From Levilinea sp. (GTDB lineage Bacteria > Chloroflexota > Anaerolineae > Anaerolineales > Anaerolineaceae): a stretch of DNA of 64,000 bases. The stretch is from positions 356,021-420,020 of the forward strand of contig JARKPO010000005.1 of NCBI GenBank assembly GCA_029975215.1, written 5' to 3'. The translations under genes were made by a program, and so were the position numbers. Positions 1-7,653 of the stretch are shown here, in pieces. The first letter of the stretch is position 1. Each line of letters starts with the position of its first letter. The notes beneath the pieces are model-generated. The model saw nothing but the letters and a program-made list of their open reading frames with translations, made no database searches and was not told where the DNA came from.

Positions 1-75
1 GTCTACGTCCTCAACGGCCACCATACGGTGATATTCCTGCGCGCGCTGCGCGTAAATCTTTTCGAAGTGATCCAT
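1..75 (-). CDS. Class I SAM-dependent methyltransferase, N-terminal fragment (truncated by window edge)
   Basis: Only the first 25 codons lie in the window. The start is ATG at 73-75, with an AAGGA ribosome site six bases upstream. The visible peptide begins MDHFEKIYAQRAQEYHRMV and continues with AVEDVD. An N-terminus of the form F-x-x-I-Y-x-x-R-A-x-E-Y-x-x-M-V-x-x-E-D is typical of small class I methyltransferases just before motif I, which is how the family is guessed. A TACAAT box on the same strand at 121-126 could be its -10. It is downstream of and co-directional with the ATPase gene ending at 192. Function is inferred from this short motif only; the rest must be read from the neighbouring contig. 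Confidence 0.5.
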   Translation of the reverse strand, partial: MDHFEKIYAQRAQEYHRMVAVEDVD

Positions 76-191
76 CCCGAATCCTTTTTGGGTGAAAGGG
101 AAACTTGCTATAGGAAGTGGATTGTACCAGTTTATCGGGGTTTTTGGGAGAAAAAAGCTCCGAAAAGGGTCTGCGCCGCCGGGCGCGCCGT

Positions 192-1601
192 TCAGTCCGG
201 GTTGACCAGCGCCTCCAACGTGAATAGACGCACTCTTTCTGCCTTGGCGGCCTCTTCCAATTCAGGGGTAAAGCCGCTGCGCGTAAACATGGCGTATTGG
301 ATGTTCTCAATGCCGTGTTCTTGCCGCAGCACCAGGGCTTTTTGCTTCATCTCCTCCAGAACTCGGATTCCCACCGGGTGAATGCTCCATTTGCATTCCC
401 CCACCAGGGCGGTTTTTTCGGTGAGGCTGACCGCCAGCACGTCGATTTCTGCCTTTCGGTGCCACCAGCCTCCAATTCGTTCCGGCAAAAAGCCCAATTG
501 GCCTGTCTGTACCAGACGGCCGGTGAACGTTACCGCCGCTTCTTCAAACGCAGTCGCGGTAAAGTGATCCAGATCGGGCTGAACGCGCTGGGCGAGAACG
601 GCATCGGCTAACCCCAGGTCCAGGCTGCTCTGGTTGGGGTGCACATAGCGAAACCAGAAGCGCAAAAAATGATCCTCGATCTGATACAGTCCTTTTTTGC
701 TCTTTTCGGGCTGCAGCTCGGTGGCGGGGACGCGCCGGGTGACCAGGCGCATCTGCTGTAAGATATCCAGATAGCGGGCGGCGGTGTTTACATCTCCTAC
801 CCCCGCCCCTTGCGTGATCTCATTCAGTCGCGTGTGTCCCTGGGCGATGGCCCGCAGAATGGAGAAGTAATTGCGCGGTTCCCGCAGCTCTTCCATAAGC
901 AGCAGGCGGGGTTCGTTGTACAGGGTGCCGGTTTGTGCATCCAGAATGTGCTGGCGAATATTGGCAAAAATGGTCTGGCTGTCCTGGAAGGTGCGCAGAT
1001 AAAACGGCATGCCCCCCACAACGGCCCAGGCGGTGAACTGGTCCTCCGCTGCATACTGGGGATAAAAGCGGGCCGCGGCAGGCAGATCCATGGGGCGCAG
1101 CAGTGCGCTGGCTGTGCGCCGCCCATACAAAGGGGCCTGATATCCCAGCACCTCCGTCTCCATGATGCCGATATAAGAGCCGCACAGCACCAGCATGAGC
1201 TGCGTATCTTTGAGCTTTTCATCCCAGACCTTTTGCAGGATGGAAGGGACGGCTTTGTTGCCGCTGATCAGATAGGTGAATTCATCCAGTATGATGACGG
1301 GCCTGGGCTGCATGGGGAGATCTGCCAGGGCGCGAAAAGCCGCCTCCCAGGAGGGGTAGGTGAACCCCTGGGGCACTTCGGCATGCAGGAAGCCGTAGAT
1401 TTGCTGCGAGAAGGTAGCCAACTGCTCCGCGTCGCTGCTTAAAGTGGCGATGAAGAAGAGGTGCGGTTTGTCGGCGCAAAAGGCGCGCAGCAGTTCGGTT
1501 TTTCCCACCCGCCGGCGGCCGTAGAGGACGAAGAGTTCGGCCTGCAGGCTTTGATAGCGTTGCTCCAGGAGGCTCAGTTCGGTTTTTCGGTCAATGAACA
1601 C
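192..1601 (-). CDS. STAND/archaeal-type AAA ATPase with DUF234-like C-terminus
   Basis: 469 aa with a GTG start (GGAGGG ten bases upstream). Residues 1-35 carry the Walker A motif GRRRVGKT. A Walker B of the form PVIILDE follows near residue 105, and a sensor-like LVLCGSYIG near 145. The C-terminal 150 residues contain EIDVLA followed by ALVGECKW, which fits the D...ExK signature of PD-(D/E)XK nucleases; this arrangement is known in the archaeal ATPase/DUF234 family. Such proteins are common in archaea and sporadic in bacteria, their role is poorly defined, and defence or toxin-like functions have been proposed. It stands alone here between its own promoter and a methyltransferase start. The family call is firm; the biological role is unknown. 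Confidence 0.8.
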   Translation of the reverse strand: MFIDRKTELSLLEQRYQSLQAELFVLYGRRRVGKTELLRAFCADKPHLFFIATLSSDAEQLATFSQQIYGFLHAEVPQGFTYPSWEAAFRALADLPMQPRPVIILDEFTYLISGNKAVPSILQKVWDEKLKDTQLMLVLCGSYIGIMETEVLGYQAPLYGRRTASALLRPMDLPAAARFYPQYAAEDQFTAWAVVGGMPFYLRTFQDSQTIFANIRQHILDAQTGTLYNEPRLLLMEELREPRNYFSILRAIAQGHTRLNEITQGAGVGDVNTAARYLDILQQMRLVTRRVPATELQPEKSKKGLYQIEDHFLRFWFRYVHPNQSSLDLGLADAVLAQRVQPDLDHFTATAFEEAAVTFTGRLVQTGQLGFLPERIGGWWHRKAEIDVLAVSLTEKTALVGECKWSIHPVGIRVLEEMKQKALVLRQEHGIENIQYAMFTRSGFTPELEEAAKAERVRLFTLEALVNPD

Positions 1602-1645
1602 AGCACCCTCCGCTGAATCGCAAGGATAATTTACGAATTATAATT

Positions 1646-1673
1646 ATTATAATCATGATTTGTAAAAATACAA
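1646..1673 (-). promoter_or_regulatory. Promoter of the AAA ATPase gene
   Basis: On the minus strand TTGTAT (1668-1673) and TATAAT (1646-1651) are separated by 16 bases. The box lies in an AT-rich patch unlike its GC-rich surroundings and about 45 bases upstream of the GTG start. A second TATAAT-like sequence just downstream could serve as an alternative -10. Confidence 0.55.
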
Positions 1674-1710
1674 GCGAGGAGGATCTGTATTTGGCGGCTT
1701 TTTGGGAGGG

Positions 1711-3516
1711 CTAGACGCTGCCGAAATACATAGACTGCACAAAGCGGCGAGTGAAATCGGCGTAAGCGGTCAGCTCAATGTACCGCACGCGCTGCGGCAG
1801 CGCGGCGGCCTGCTGACGGCGGCTGCGCGAAAGCAGCATCTGGCGTGCGCCCACCCCGGCAGCGTTGCCCACCTGAAAAAACCGCTCTAGTGGCACGGCA
1901 GGGAACATGCCCAGGCGCACCGCGCTGGGCAAATCCAGATAGGCCCCAAAGGCCCCGGCGATGACCCAGCGCTGCACCTCTTCTGCGCGCAGGCCGGCCT
2001 CGGTCAGCAGAATTTCGATTCCGGCGCGGATGGCGCCTTTGGCCAGTTGAATTTCGTTGATGTCCTTGCGGGTTATCAAAATGTCGCGTCTGTGGCCGGT
2101 TTCGGCGCTGGGTACCAGCACAAACTGACTGGGCCGCGAGCCGTCTGGCTGGCGCCGAAAAACCCCGCGCTGATCCAGCAGCCCGGCGCCGTACAGCTCG
2201 GCCACAGCCTGCAGGATGCCCGTGCCGCACAGCCCCACCGGCGCTTTGCCGCCCACGGTGACCACCTGGGCGCGCCCGTCGGCCCAGCGCACGCGCTCCA
2301 CCGCGCCGGGGGCGGCGCGCATGCCGTCGCGAATGTGCGCGCCTTCAAAGGCGGGGCCGGAGGCCGTGGAGCAGGTCAAAATTTGCCCGCCTGCCGACAG
2401 GCTGATTTCGGTGTTGGTGCCAATGTCCACCAGCAGCTGCACGGCGGAGGGTGCATCGAAGTCGGAGGCCAGCAGGGCGGCGGTGTGGTCGGCGCCCACG
2501 TAACCGGCGATGAGGGCCGGAAGGTGCAGCATGGCGCCCGGGGCCAGATGCAGGCCGAGCGCCTCGGCGGGTAAATCCAGCGGCTGCGAAACCGCGGCAA
2601 TGTAGGGGGCCGTACCCAGGGGTTCCACCGGCAGGCCGCACAGGAAATGGTGGATGGCGGTGTTGCCCACCAGCACGCCTTCGACAATTTGCTCCACGGC
2701 GGCCCCGGCCTGCGCGCACAGGCTTTGCGTCAGCTGGTTGAGGCTTTCCACCAGGCGCGTTTGCAGCACGGTGCGGTTTTCGGGGGCTTTATTGGCATAG
2801 GCAATGCGGCTGATGACATCCTCGCCGTAGGAGATCTGCGGGTTCATGGCGGCGGCCTGAGCCAGGAGGGCGCCGCTTTCCAGGTGGACGAGGAAGGCGG
2901 CCAGTTTGGTGGAGCCCATATCCACGGCCAGCCCCAGGGGGGGCGTTTTGGGCGCGGCGGCAGACAGCAGGCGCGTGAACTCGCCTTCATCGCGCAGGGC
3001 CAGCCGCACCTGCCCACCGTGAGCGCGCAGCGCGCGGCTGAGGGCGTTGAGCGTGGGCAGGTTGGCGTGCAGCGGGACGGCCAGAGCTTCGGCGGCGCGG
3101 CGCAGATCATCGCGCAGATCCTGTTGGCTGGGCAGTGGCAGACTGAGATCCACAGCGCGCACGGCGGGGTCAAAATCGGTGCGGGCGTTGTGCCCTTCGG
3201 TTTGCAGGCGCGCCTGACTGAGCAGGGATTCGGGAGGCACGTCCAGGAGGACGTCGCTGTACGCCAGTGCCTGGCAGGCCAGGCGCATCCCCGCGGCCAG
3301 ATCGGCGGGGGTGAAAAGGGCTTGTTCGTCAGCCGTCAGCGGGCTAAGGCGGCCCTGCACCAGGCGCACGCGGCATTGGCCGCAGATGCCCGTGCCGCCG
3401 CAGGCCGCCAGCAGCTCCACGCCCGCTTTTTGGGCGGCGCTCAGCAGGTCGCTGCCGGAGGGGATCTGAATGCGGCGGCCGAAAGGCTCAAAATCAACCG
3501 TGACGGGTGTGCTCAT
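1711..3516 (-). CDS. Reductive activator of corrinoid proteins (2Fe-2S ferredoxin plus ASKHA ATPase, RACo/RamA-like, DUF4445)
   Basis: 601 aa. The protein uses ATP and a low-potential electron to return an inactive Co(II) corrinoid to Co(I). Residues 1-95 form a plant-type ferredoxin domain with cysteines at 39, 45, 48 and 81. The ASKHA region begins with VDMGSTK (198-204) and has a second phosphate loop DIGTNTE (364-370), then AGAFGAYLD near the end. The longer frame back to 3774 was rejected: the ATG at 3514-3516 starts the recognisable ferredoxin fold, and the extension would cover the upstream gene. It follows the homocysteine methyltransferase by 13 bases and is surely co-transcribed with it, which points to reactivation of a methionine-synthase corrinoid rather than of a CO-dehydrogenase corrinoid protein. 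The specific partner is inferred. Confidence 0.85.
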   Translation of the reverse strand: MSTPVTVDFEPFGRRIQIPSGSDLLSAAQKAGVELLAACGGTGICGQCRVRLVQGRLSPLTADEQALFTPADLAAGMRLACQALAYSDVLLDVPPESLLSQARLQTEGHNARTDFDPAVRAVDLSLPLPSQQDLRDDLRRAAEALAVPLHANLPTLNALSRALRAHGGQVRLALRDEGEFTRLLSAAAPKTPPLGLAVDMGSTKLAAFLVHLESGALLAQAAAMNPQISYGEDVISRIAYANKAPENRTVLQTRLVESLNQLTQSLCAQAGAAVEQIVEGVLVGNTAIHHFLCGLPVEPLGTAPYIAAVSQPLDLPAEALGLHLAPGAMLHLPALIAGYVGADHTAALLASDFDAPSAVQLLVDIGTNTEISLSAGGQILTCSTASGPAFEGAHIRDGMRAAPGAVERVRWADGRAQVVTVGGKAPVGLCGTGILQAVAELYGAGLLDQRGVFRRQPDGSRPSQFVLVPSAETGHRRDILITRKDINEIQLAKGAIRAGIEILLTEAGLRAEEVQRWVIAGAFGAYLDLPSAVRLGMFPAVPLERFFQVGNAAGVGARQMLLSRSRRQQAAALPQRVRYIELTAYADFTRRFVQSMYFGSV

Positions 3517-3529
3517 GCGGTGGACAGGC

Positions 3530-4420
3530 TCAGGCAGCGGGATGCACAGCCTGGGCGACGGCCTGAAGATGAGCCGGGCTGGTTCCGCAGCAGCCGCCCA
3601 CCACCTGCGCCCCGGCCTGCACCCACAGCGCGGCCTGCGCGCCCATTTCGGCTGGGCTGAGGCGGTAGATGGGGCTGCCTTCTGCGTCCACCTCGGGCAG
3701 ACCGGCGTTGGGCTTAAACCACAGAGGCAGATCTGTGGCGGCGCGCAGCTGGCGCAGGGCCTCCAGGTTTTCATCCAGACTGCGCCCGCAGTTAATCCCC
3801 AGCACCTGAGCGCCGAGGGGAGGCAAGGTTTCGGCCACCTGTGAAGGCTTGACGCCCATCATGGTGCGTTTGCCGCGGTCAAAACTGAAGGAGCACACCA
3901 GGGGGATCTCGACGCTGACCGAGCGCACAGCCCGCAGCGCGGCGCTGGCTTCTGTCAGGTCAAACTGCGTTTCCACCACGATCAGATCCACCCCGGCTTC
4001 CACCAGGGCGCGAGCCTGTTCGGCAAAGGCGGCCTCGGCCTGGCTTTCTTCCAATGGGCCGAGGGGTTTCAGCAGCTGCCCGGTGGGGCCGATGGAGCCA
4101 GCCACCAGGACGCCGCTGCCCTGGGCGGCCTGGCGCGCCAGGGAGACCGCCGCATGGTTAAGTTCGGCGGTGCGCTGGCCCAGCCCGTGGCTTTCCAGGC
4201 GCAGAGAGGTGCCCCCAAAGGTGCAGGTGAGCAGGATGTCGGATCCGGCGGCGATGAAATCGCGATGCAGGCCCAGAATTTCCTCCGGCTTGTCAAAGAC
4301 CCACACTTCGCCGGGCAGGCCCACCGGCAGGCCGCGCTGCTGCAAATTGGTGCCGGTGGCACCATCGGAGACCAGGATCTTTCCGTCTTTCAGGCGCTGT
4401 AAGAACGCGGGGGTGGGCAT
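3530..4420 (-). CDS. Homocysteine S-methyltransferase family protein (MetH N-terminal-like domain, stand-alone)
   Basis: 296 aa, cytoplasmic. It transfers a methyl group to homocysteine to form methionine. The start DGATGTNLQQRG (19-30) and FGGTSLRLESHGL are characteristic of the pterin/homocysteine TIM barrel. The zinc thiolates are visible as Cys211 (INCGRS) and Cys277-Cys278 (GGCCG). The length covers only the homocysteine barrel: there is no folate barrel, cobalamin domain or reactivation domain as in full MetH. The ATG is preceded by AGGAGG. The next gene encodes a reductive corrinoid activase, so this looks like a dissected B12-dependent methionine synthase. It could also use S-methylmethionine like MmuM, but the activase neighbour argues for corrinoid. 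Confidence 0.85.
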   Translation of the reverse strand: MPTPAFLQRLKDGKILVSDGATGTNLQQRGLPVGLPGEVWVFDKPEEILGLHRDFIAAGSDILLTCTFGGTSLRLESHGLGQRTAELNHAAVSLARQAAQGSGVLVAGSIGPTGQLLKPLGPLEESQAEAAFAEQARALVEAGVDLIVVETQFDLTEASAALRAVRSVSVEIPLVCSFSFDRGKRTMMGVKPSQVAETLPPLGAQVLGINCGRSLDENLEALRQLRAATDLPLWFKPNAGLPEVDAEGSPIYRLSPAEMGAQAALWVQAGAQVVGGCCGTSPAHLQAVAQAVHPAA

Positions 4421-4459
4421 GGGGGAACCTCCTCAATAGGGGATCTCGGAATTGTTTCC

Positions 4460-4465
4460 ATTGTA
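4460..4465 (-). promoter_or_regulatory. Possible -10 box of the methyltransferase/activase operon
   Basis: TACAAT on the minus strand lies 39 bases before the methyltransferase ATG. No good -35 is visible at 16-18 bases, only the T-rich TTTTTA. It is divergent from the GntR promoter 40 bases away. Confidence 0.35.
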
Positions 4466-4500
4466 CCTGAGAATTGCTTTCTTAAAAAACGCCTGGCCTA

Positions 4501-4529
4501 TTGAATTTTACTTGTCATGACAATATAAT
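4501..4529 (+). promoter_or_regulatory. Promoter of the gntR gene/sugar module
   Basis: TTGAAT (4501-4506), a 17-base spacer, and TATAAT (4524-4529) form a near-consensus promoter. The predicted transcription start near 4536 leaves a leader of about 15 bases before the ATG at 4551 and excludes the ATG at 4530, which abuts the -10 box. Confidence 0.7.
4512..4523. promoter_or_regulatory. Palindromic operator TTGTCATGACAA, probable GntR autoregulatory site
   Basis: A perfect 12-bp palindrome fills most of the spacer between the -35 and -10 boxes of the gntR promoter. The GT...AC core matches what is known of HutC-subfamily GntR operators. Bound regulator would occlude RNA polymerase, so autorepression is the natural reading. 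Binding by the adjacent protein is inferred. Confidence 0.65.
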
Positions 4530-4550
4530 ATGCATAACAGGTGTGTGCCC

Positions 4551-5285
4551 ATGCCAACTGCCCCCAACCGATCTTTCACCCCCCTGTACTATCAAATTGA
4601 ACAGGATCTGCTGCGCCAGATTGACAAAGGTGAGCTGAAGCCTGGCGACCAGCTGCCCTCCGAGGCGCAGATATCGCGCCAGTACGGTGTCAGCCGCATC
4701 ACCGCCCGCCGCGCTCTGGAAAATCTGGTGCAGCAGGGCATTGTCTACAGCCGCCAGGGGATCGGCAGCTTTGTGGCGTATGCGCGCATCCGCGAGATGT
4801 CCGGCTTTCGCAGCTTCAGTGAGGACATCGCCGCCAAAGGTCACCGCCCAAGCTCGCGGGTGCTTGAAATGAACCTGGAGGAGCCGGAGGCAGATGTGGC
4901 CCGCCGGCTGCAGCTGCCGGAGGGCGGTAAGATCTACCGCCTGCACCGCATTCGCCAGATGGACGATCAACCCGTGGCCGATGAGGTGGCCTATCTGCCG
5001 GCTCACCTGTACCCCGGATTGGATCAGTACGATTTCAGCCGCGCGTCGCTGTATGAAATCTTCCGCACTCGCTATGGGATCAACCCCACCTGGGCTGACG
5101 CCGAAATTGAAGCCACCTTTGCCGCGCCGGATCTGGCCCAACGCCTGGGGCTTCAGCCCGGCGACGCGGTGTTGGTGGCACTGCGCCAGACCTATTCGGC
5201 CACATTTGAGGTGATTGAACTCGTCCGCTCGGTGTACTGCGGCAGCCGCTTCACGTTTTTCACCGGCCGCCAATTCATCGGGTAA
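4551..5285 (+). CDS. GntR/HutC-family transcriptional regulator (UTRA effector domain)
   Basis: 244 aa. Residues 10-80 form the winged helix-turn-helix: PLYYQIEQDLLRQI, then SEAQISRQYGVSRITARRAL, then a QGIGSFVA wing. The rest is a UTRA sensor domain typical of regulators that bind phosphorylated sugars or amino sugars. The ATG at 4551 is preferred over 4530 because it has AGGTG upstream and the earlier ATG touches the -10 box. It is the first gene of a co-directional sugar-uptake module, and its promoter holds a perfect GT/AC palindrome. The likely inducer is the phosphorylated sugar made by the module's own kinase, which is an inference. Confidence 0.9.
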   Translation: MPTAPNRSFTPLYYQIEQDLLRQIDKGELKPGDQLPSEAQISRQYGVSRITARRALENLVQQGIVYSRQGIGSFVAYARIREMSGFRSFSEDIAAKGHRPSSRVLEMNLEEPEADVARRLQLPEGGKIYRLHRIRQMDDQPVADEVAYLPAHLYPGLDQYDFSRASLYEIFRTRYGINPTWADAEIEATFAAPDLAQRLGLQPGDAVLVALRQTYSATFEVIELVRSVYCGSRFTFFTGRQFIG

Positions 5286-5323
5286 TACCGTCCAATTTGT
5301 TTCACCCACCCTAAGGAGGTCGT

Positions 5324-6622
5324 ATGTTGTCCAAGTTTCGCCCTGTAATGGTTGTGTTGTTGGCTGCCCTGCTGCTCAGCCTGGTAGGCTGCGCGCCGAA
5401 AGCGGCTGCGGATGGCCCCAAGACGGTGAAAGTCTTGACCATGCAGCAAGCTGGGCCGACGCCGGAAGAAATGAACGAGATTGTGGCCAAATTCAACGAG
5501 GCCAATCCCAACATTAAAGTTGAGATCGAGTATGTTTCTTACGACGCCCTGCATGACAAGATCGCCACGGCCATGGCCACCAACCCGCCGTCTTATGATG
5601 TCGTTCTGGTGGATGATATCTGGTACGCGGAATTCGCCAAGGCAGGCTATCTGTGGGATGTGACGTCCAAGATTGACGCGCAGACCAAAGAAAAAGTCTT
5701 TGCCGCCGCTTGGGACATCACCACCGTGAACGGCATCACCTACGGTATGCCGTGGCTGTTGGACGCCAAGTATTTCTTCTACAACGAAAAGATCCTGGCC
5801 GATGCGGGCTTCTCGGCTCCGCCCAAAACCTGGGAAGAACTGGTGGAGCAGTCCAAGGTGATCAAAGAAAAGGGCCTGGTGGAATATCCCATCGCCTGGT
5901 CGTGGGGTCAGGCTGAAGCCGTGATCTGCGATTATGTGGCCCTGCTGTTCGGCAACGGCGGTTCGTTGGTAGACGCCGAGGGAAAGCCGGCTTTCAACAA
6001 TGAGAAGGGTGTGCAGGCGCTGGCCTGGATGCTGCAAACCATTGAGGACGGCATCAGCAACCCGGCTTCGGTCTCCTATGTGGAAGAAGATGTGCGCAAT
6101 GTCTTCTCGCAGGGCAAGGCCGCTTTCGCCGTCAACTGGCTGTATATGTACGAACTGGCCAACCTGAACCCGGATGAATCTCAGATCACTGGCCAGGTGA
6201 AGTTCGGCCTGATGCCGGCCTTCGCGGGCAGCGGCGTGGAAAGCGCCACGATCAACGGTTCGATGGGCTTCTCGGTGGTGGATAAATCCCCCAATCGCGA
6301 CGCGGCCTGGGAGTTTGTCAAGTTCCTGACCAGCGAAGCCATTCAGAAAGAATACTCGGCCCACCTGCTGCCCATCTGGAGCGGCAACTATGAAGGCGAG
6401 GCTCTGGATTCTTTGACCAAGCTGAACGAAGCCACGCCGGTCACCGTGCCGGCTTTTAAGGCGCAGTTCCCCTTCTCGCACGTGCGCCCAAAAGTTCCGT
6501 ATTACGCGGAAGGTTCCAAGGCCCTGCAGCTGGCCATTCAGGAAGCCCTGACCAAGCTCAAGACCCCGCAGCAGGCGTTGGATGACGCCGCGGCCAAGTG
6601 GGTCGAACTGCAAGCCAAGTAA
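5324..6622 (+). CDS. ABC transporter sugar-binding lipoprotein (family 1 extracellular solute-binding protein)
   Basis: 432 aa, exported and lipid-anchored. A hydrophobic signal ends in the lipobox LVGC (Cys near residue 23). The mature part starts with the alternating beta pattern of family 1 binding proteins (KTVKVLTMQQ, then a Glu-rich helix, IVAKFNEANPNIKVEIEYV) and has the YDVVLVDDIW motif. A strong ribosome site, AAGGAGG, sits 6 bases from the ATG. It is followed by a strong hairpin before the permease genes, which would give excess binding protein. By length and context it captures a mono- or oligosaccharide; the exact ligand cannot be read from the sequence. Confidence 0.92.
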   Translation: MLSKFRPVMVVLLAALLLSLVGCAPKAAADGPKTVKVLTMQQAGPTPEEMNEIVAKFNEANPNIKVEIEYVSYDALHDKIATAMATNPPSYDVVLVDDIWYAEFAKAGYLWDVTSKIDAQTKEKVFAAAWDITTVNGITYGMPWLLDAKYFFYNEKILADAGFSAPPKTWEELVEQSKVIKEKGLVEYPIAWSWGQAEAVICDYVALLFGNGGSLVDAEGKPAFNNEKGVQALAWMLQTIEDGISNPASVSYVEEDVRNVFSQGKAAFAVNWLYMYELANLNPDESQITGQVKFGLMPAFAGSGVESATINGSMGFSVVDKSPNRDAAWEFVKFLTSEAIQKEYSAHLLPIWSGNYEGEALDSLTKLNEATPVTVPAFKAQFPFSHVRPKVPYYAEGSKALQLAIQEALTKLKTPQQALDDAAAKWVELQAK

Positions 6623-6638
6623 CTCTGTACCCAAACGG

Positions 6639-6673
6639 GGGGTGAGGGGCAGCTGTCCCTCACCCCTTTTTTT
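6639..6673 (+). terminator. Intra-operon hairpin with T-tract after the binding-protein gene
   Basis: GGGGTGAGGG (6639-6648) pairs perfectly with CCCTCACCCC (6657-6666) and is followed by seven T residues. It lies 16 bases after the binding-protein stop and 50 before the permease gene. No new promoter is obvious in between, so partial read-through (differential expression of SBP over permeases) is likely. Confidence 0.8.
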
Positions 6674-6723
6674 GAGCCAACCCTTTTGTTGACCCGTCCG
6701 GCCATTGCGGCGGCGCGGTCGTG

Positions 6724-7653
6724 ATGGATGGTGCGATGACCCAAGCCTCAATTCCCCGCAAAACGCTCAACCTGCGCCAGCAAGAGATGCGCGACGGCAT
6801 GTGGATGCTCTTGCCAGGGATTTTAATTATCTTCATCATCACCCTCATTCCGGTGCTGTACACCTTTGTGCTGAGCTTTACCAACACCCCGCTGTCGAAC
6901 CCACGCCCGCAGGATTTTGTCGGGCTGGCCAACTATCTGTCTTTCTTAAAGAGTCAGCAATTCTGGCAGGCCATCTGGCGCACGTTCTACTTCACCGTGG
7001 TTTCGGTGGGGGCTGAACTGGTGTTGGGCCTGGCGATCGCCTCGCTGATCCACAGCCGTCCGCCGGGCTGGAAATTCCTGCGCACCAGCCTGATCATCCC
7101 CTGGGCGGTGCCCACCATCGTCAACGGGGCCTTGTGGCGCTGGATTTACAACGCCGATTACGGCGCGCTGAACGGTCTGCTGATGAGCCTGGGGCTGATC
7201 ACCAAATACCGCGCCTGGTTGACCGAACCCGCCACGGCCATGAACCTGGTGATCATCGCCGACATCTGGCACAGCCTGCCTTTTGTGGCGCTCATTTTGC
7301 AGGCGGCCCTGGCCACCATTCCAGTGGAGATGGAAGAGGCGGCGGCGGTGGATGGGGCCACGGCCTGGCAGCGCTTTTGGCTGATCCGCATTCCCCTGCT
7401 GCAGCCCGCCATCCTGGTGGCGCTCATCATCCGCACGGTAGAAGCCTTCCGTGTGTTTGACATCATTTATGTTATCACCCAGGGCGGCCCCGCCTTTGGC
7501 ACGGTGACGATCTCCTATTTGACGTATTTGGAATCATTCTCTTACGGCCATCTCGGCTCCGGCTCGGCGATGTCCTTCTTAATCTCCCTCTTTACCCTGG
7601 CGATGGCTTTGATCTACATTCGCCTGTTCTATCGGCCGGAGGTGCGCGCATGA
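6724..7653 (+). CDS. ABC sugar transporter permease, MalF/UgpA type
   Basis: About 309 aa integral membrane protein with six predicted helices; the first is near residues 25-50 (LLPGILIIFIITLIPVLYTF). The cytoplasmic EAA loop is visible as EEAAAVDGATAWQRFWLIRIPLL, where it would contact the ABC ATPase. The start is uncertain: GTG at 6721, ATG at 6724 and ATG at 6736 are in frame, and GGATGG favours 6736. Its last codons overlap the next permease by 4 bases (ATGA), showing translational coupling. No ATPase gene follows, so a shared MsmX/UgpC-type ATPase elsewhere must energise it. Confidence 0.9.
   Translation: MDGAMTQASIPRKTLNLRQQEMRDGMWMLLPGILIIFIITLIPVLYTFVLSFTNTPLSNPRPQDFVGLANYLSFLKSQQFWQAIWRTFYFTVVSVGAELVLGLAIASLIHSRPPGWKFLRTSLIIPWAVPTIVNGALWRWIYNADYGALNGLLMSLGLITKYRAWLTEPATAMNLVIIADIWHSLPFVALILQAALATIPVEMEEAAAVDGATAWQRFWLIRIPLLQPAILVALIIRTVEAFRVFDIIYVITQGGPAFGTVTISYLTYLESFSYGHLGSGSAMSFLISLFTLAMALIYIRLFYRPEVRA

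Noticed and set aside
3517..3774. N-terminal extension of the corrinoid activase
   Set aside because: It would overlap the homocysteine methyltransferase coding region out of frame; the extension is Cys/Pro/Arg-rich and unlike any domain.
5192..6751. 519-codon minus-strand frame
   Set aside because: Antisense to the sugar-binding lipoprotein gene; no domain match and no ribosome site.
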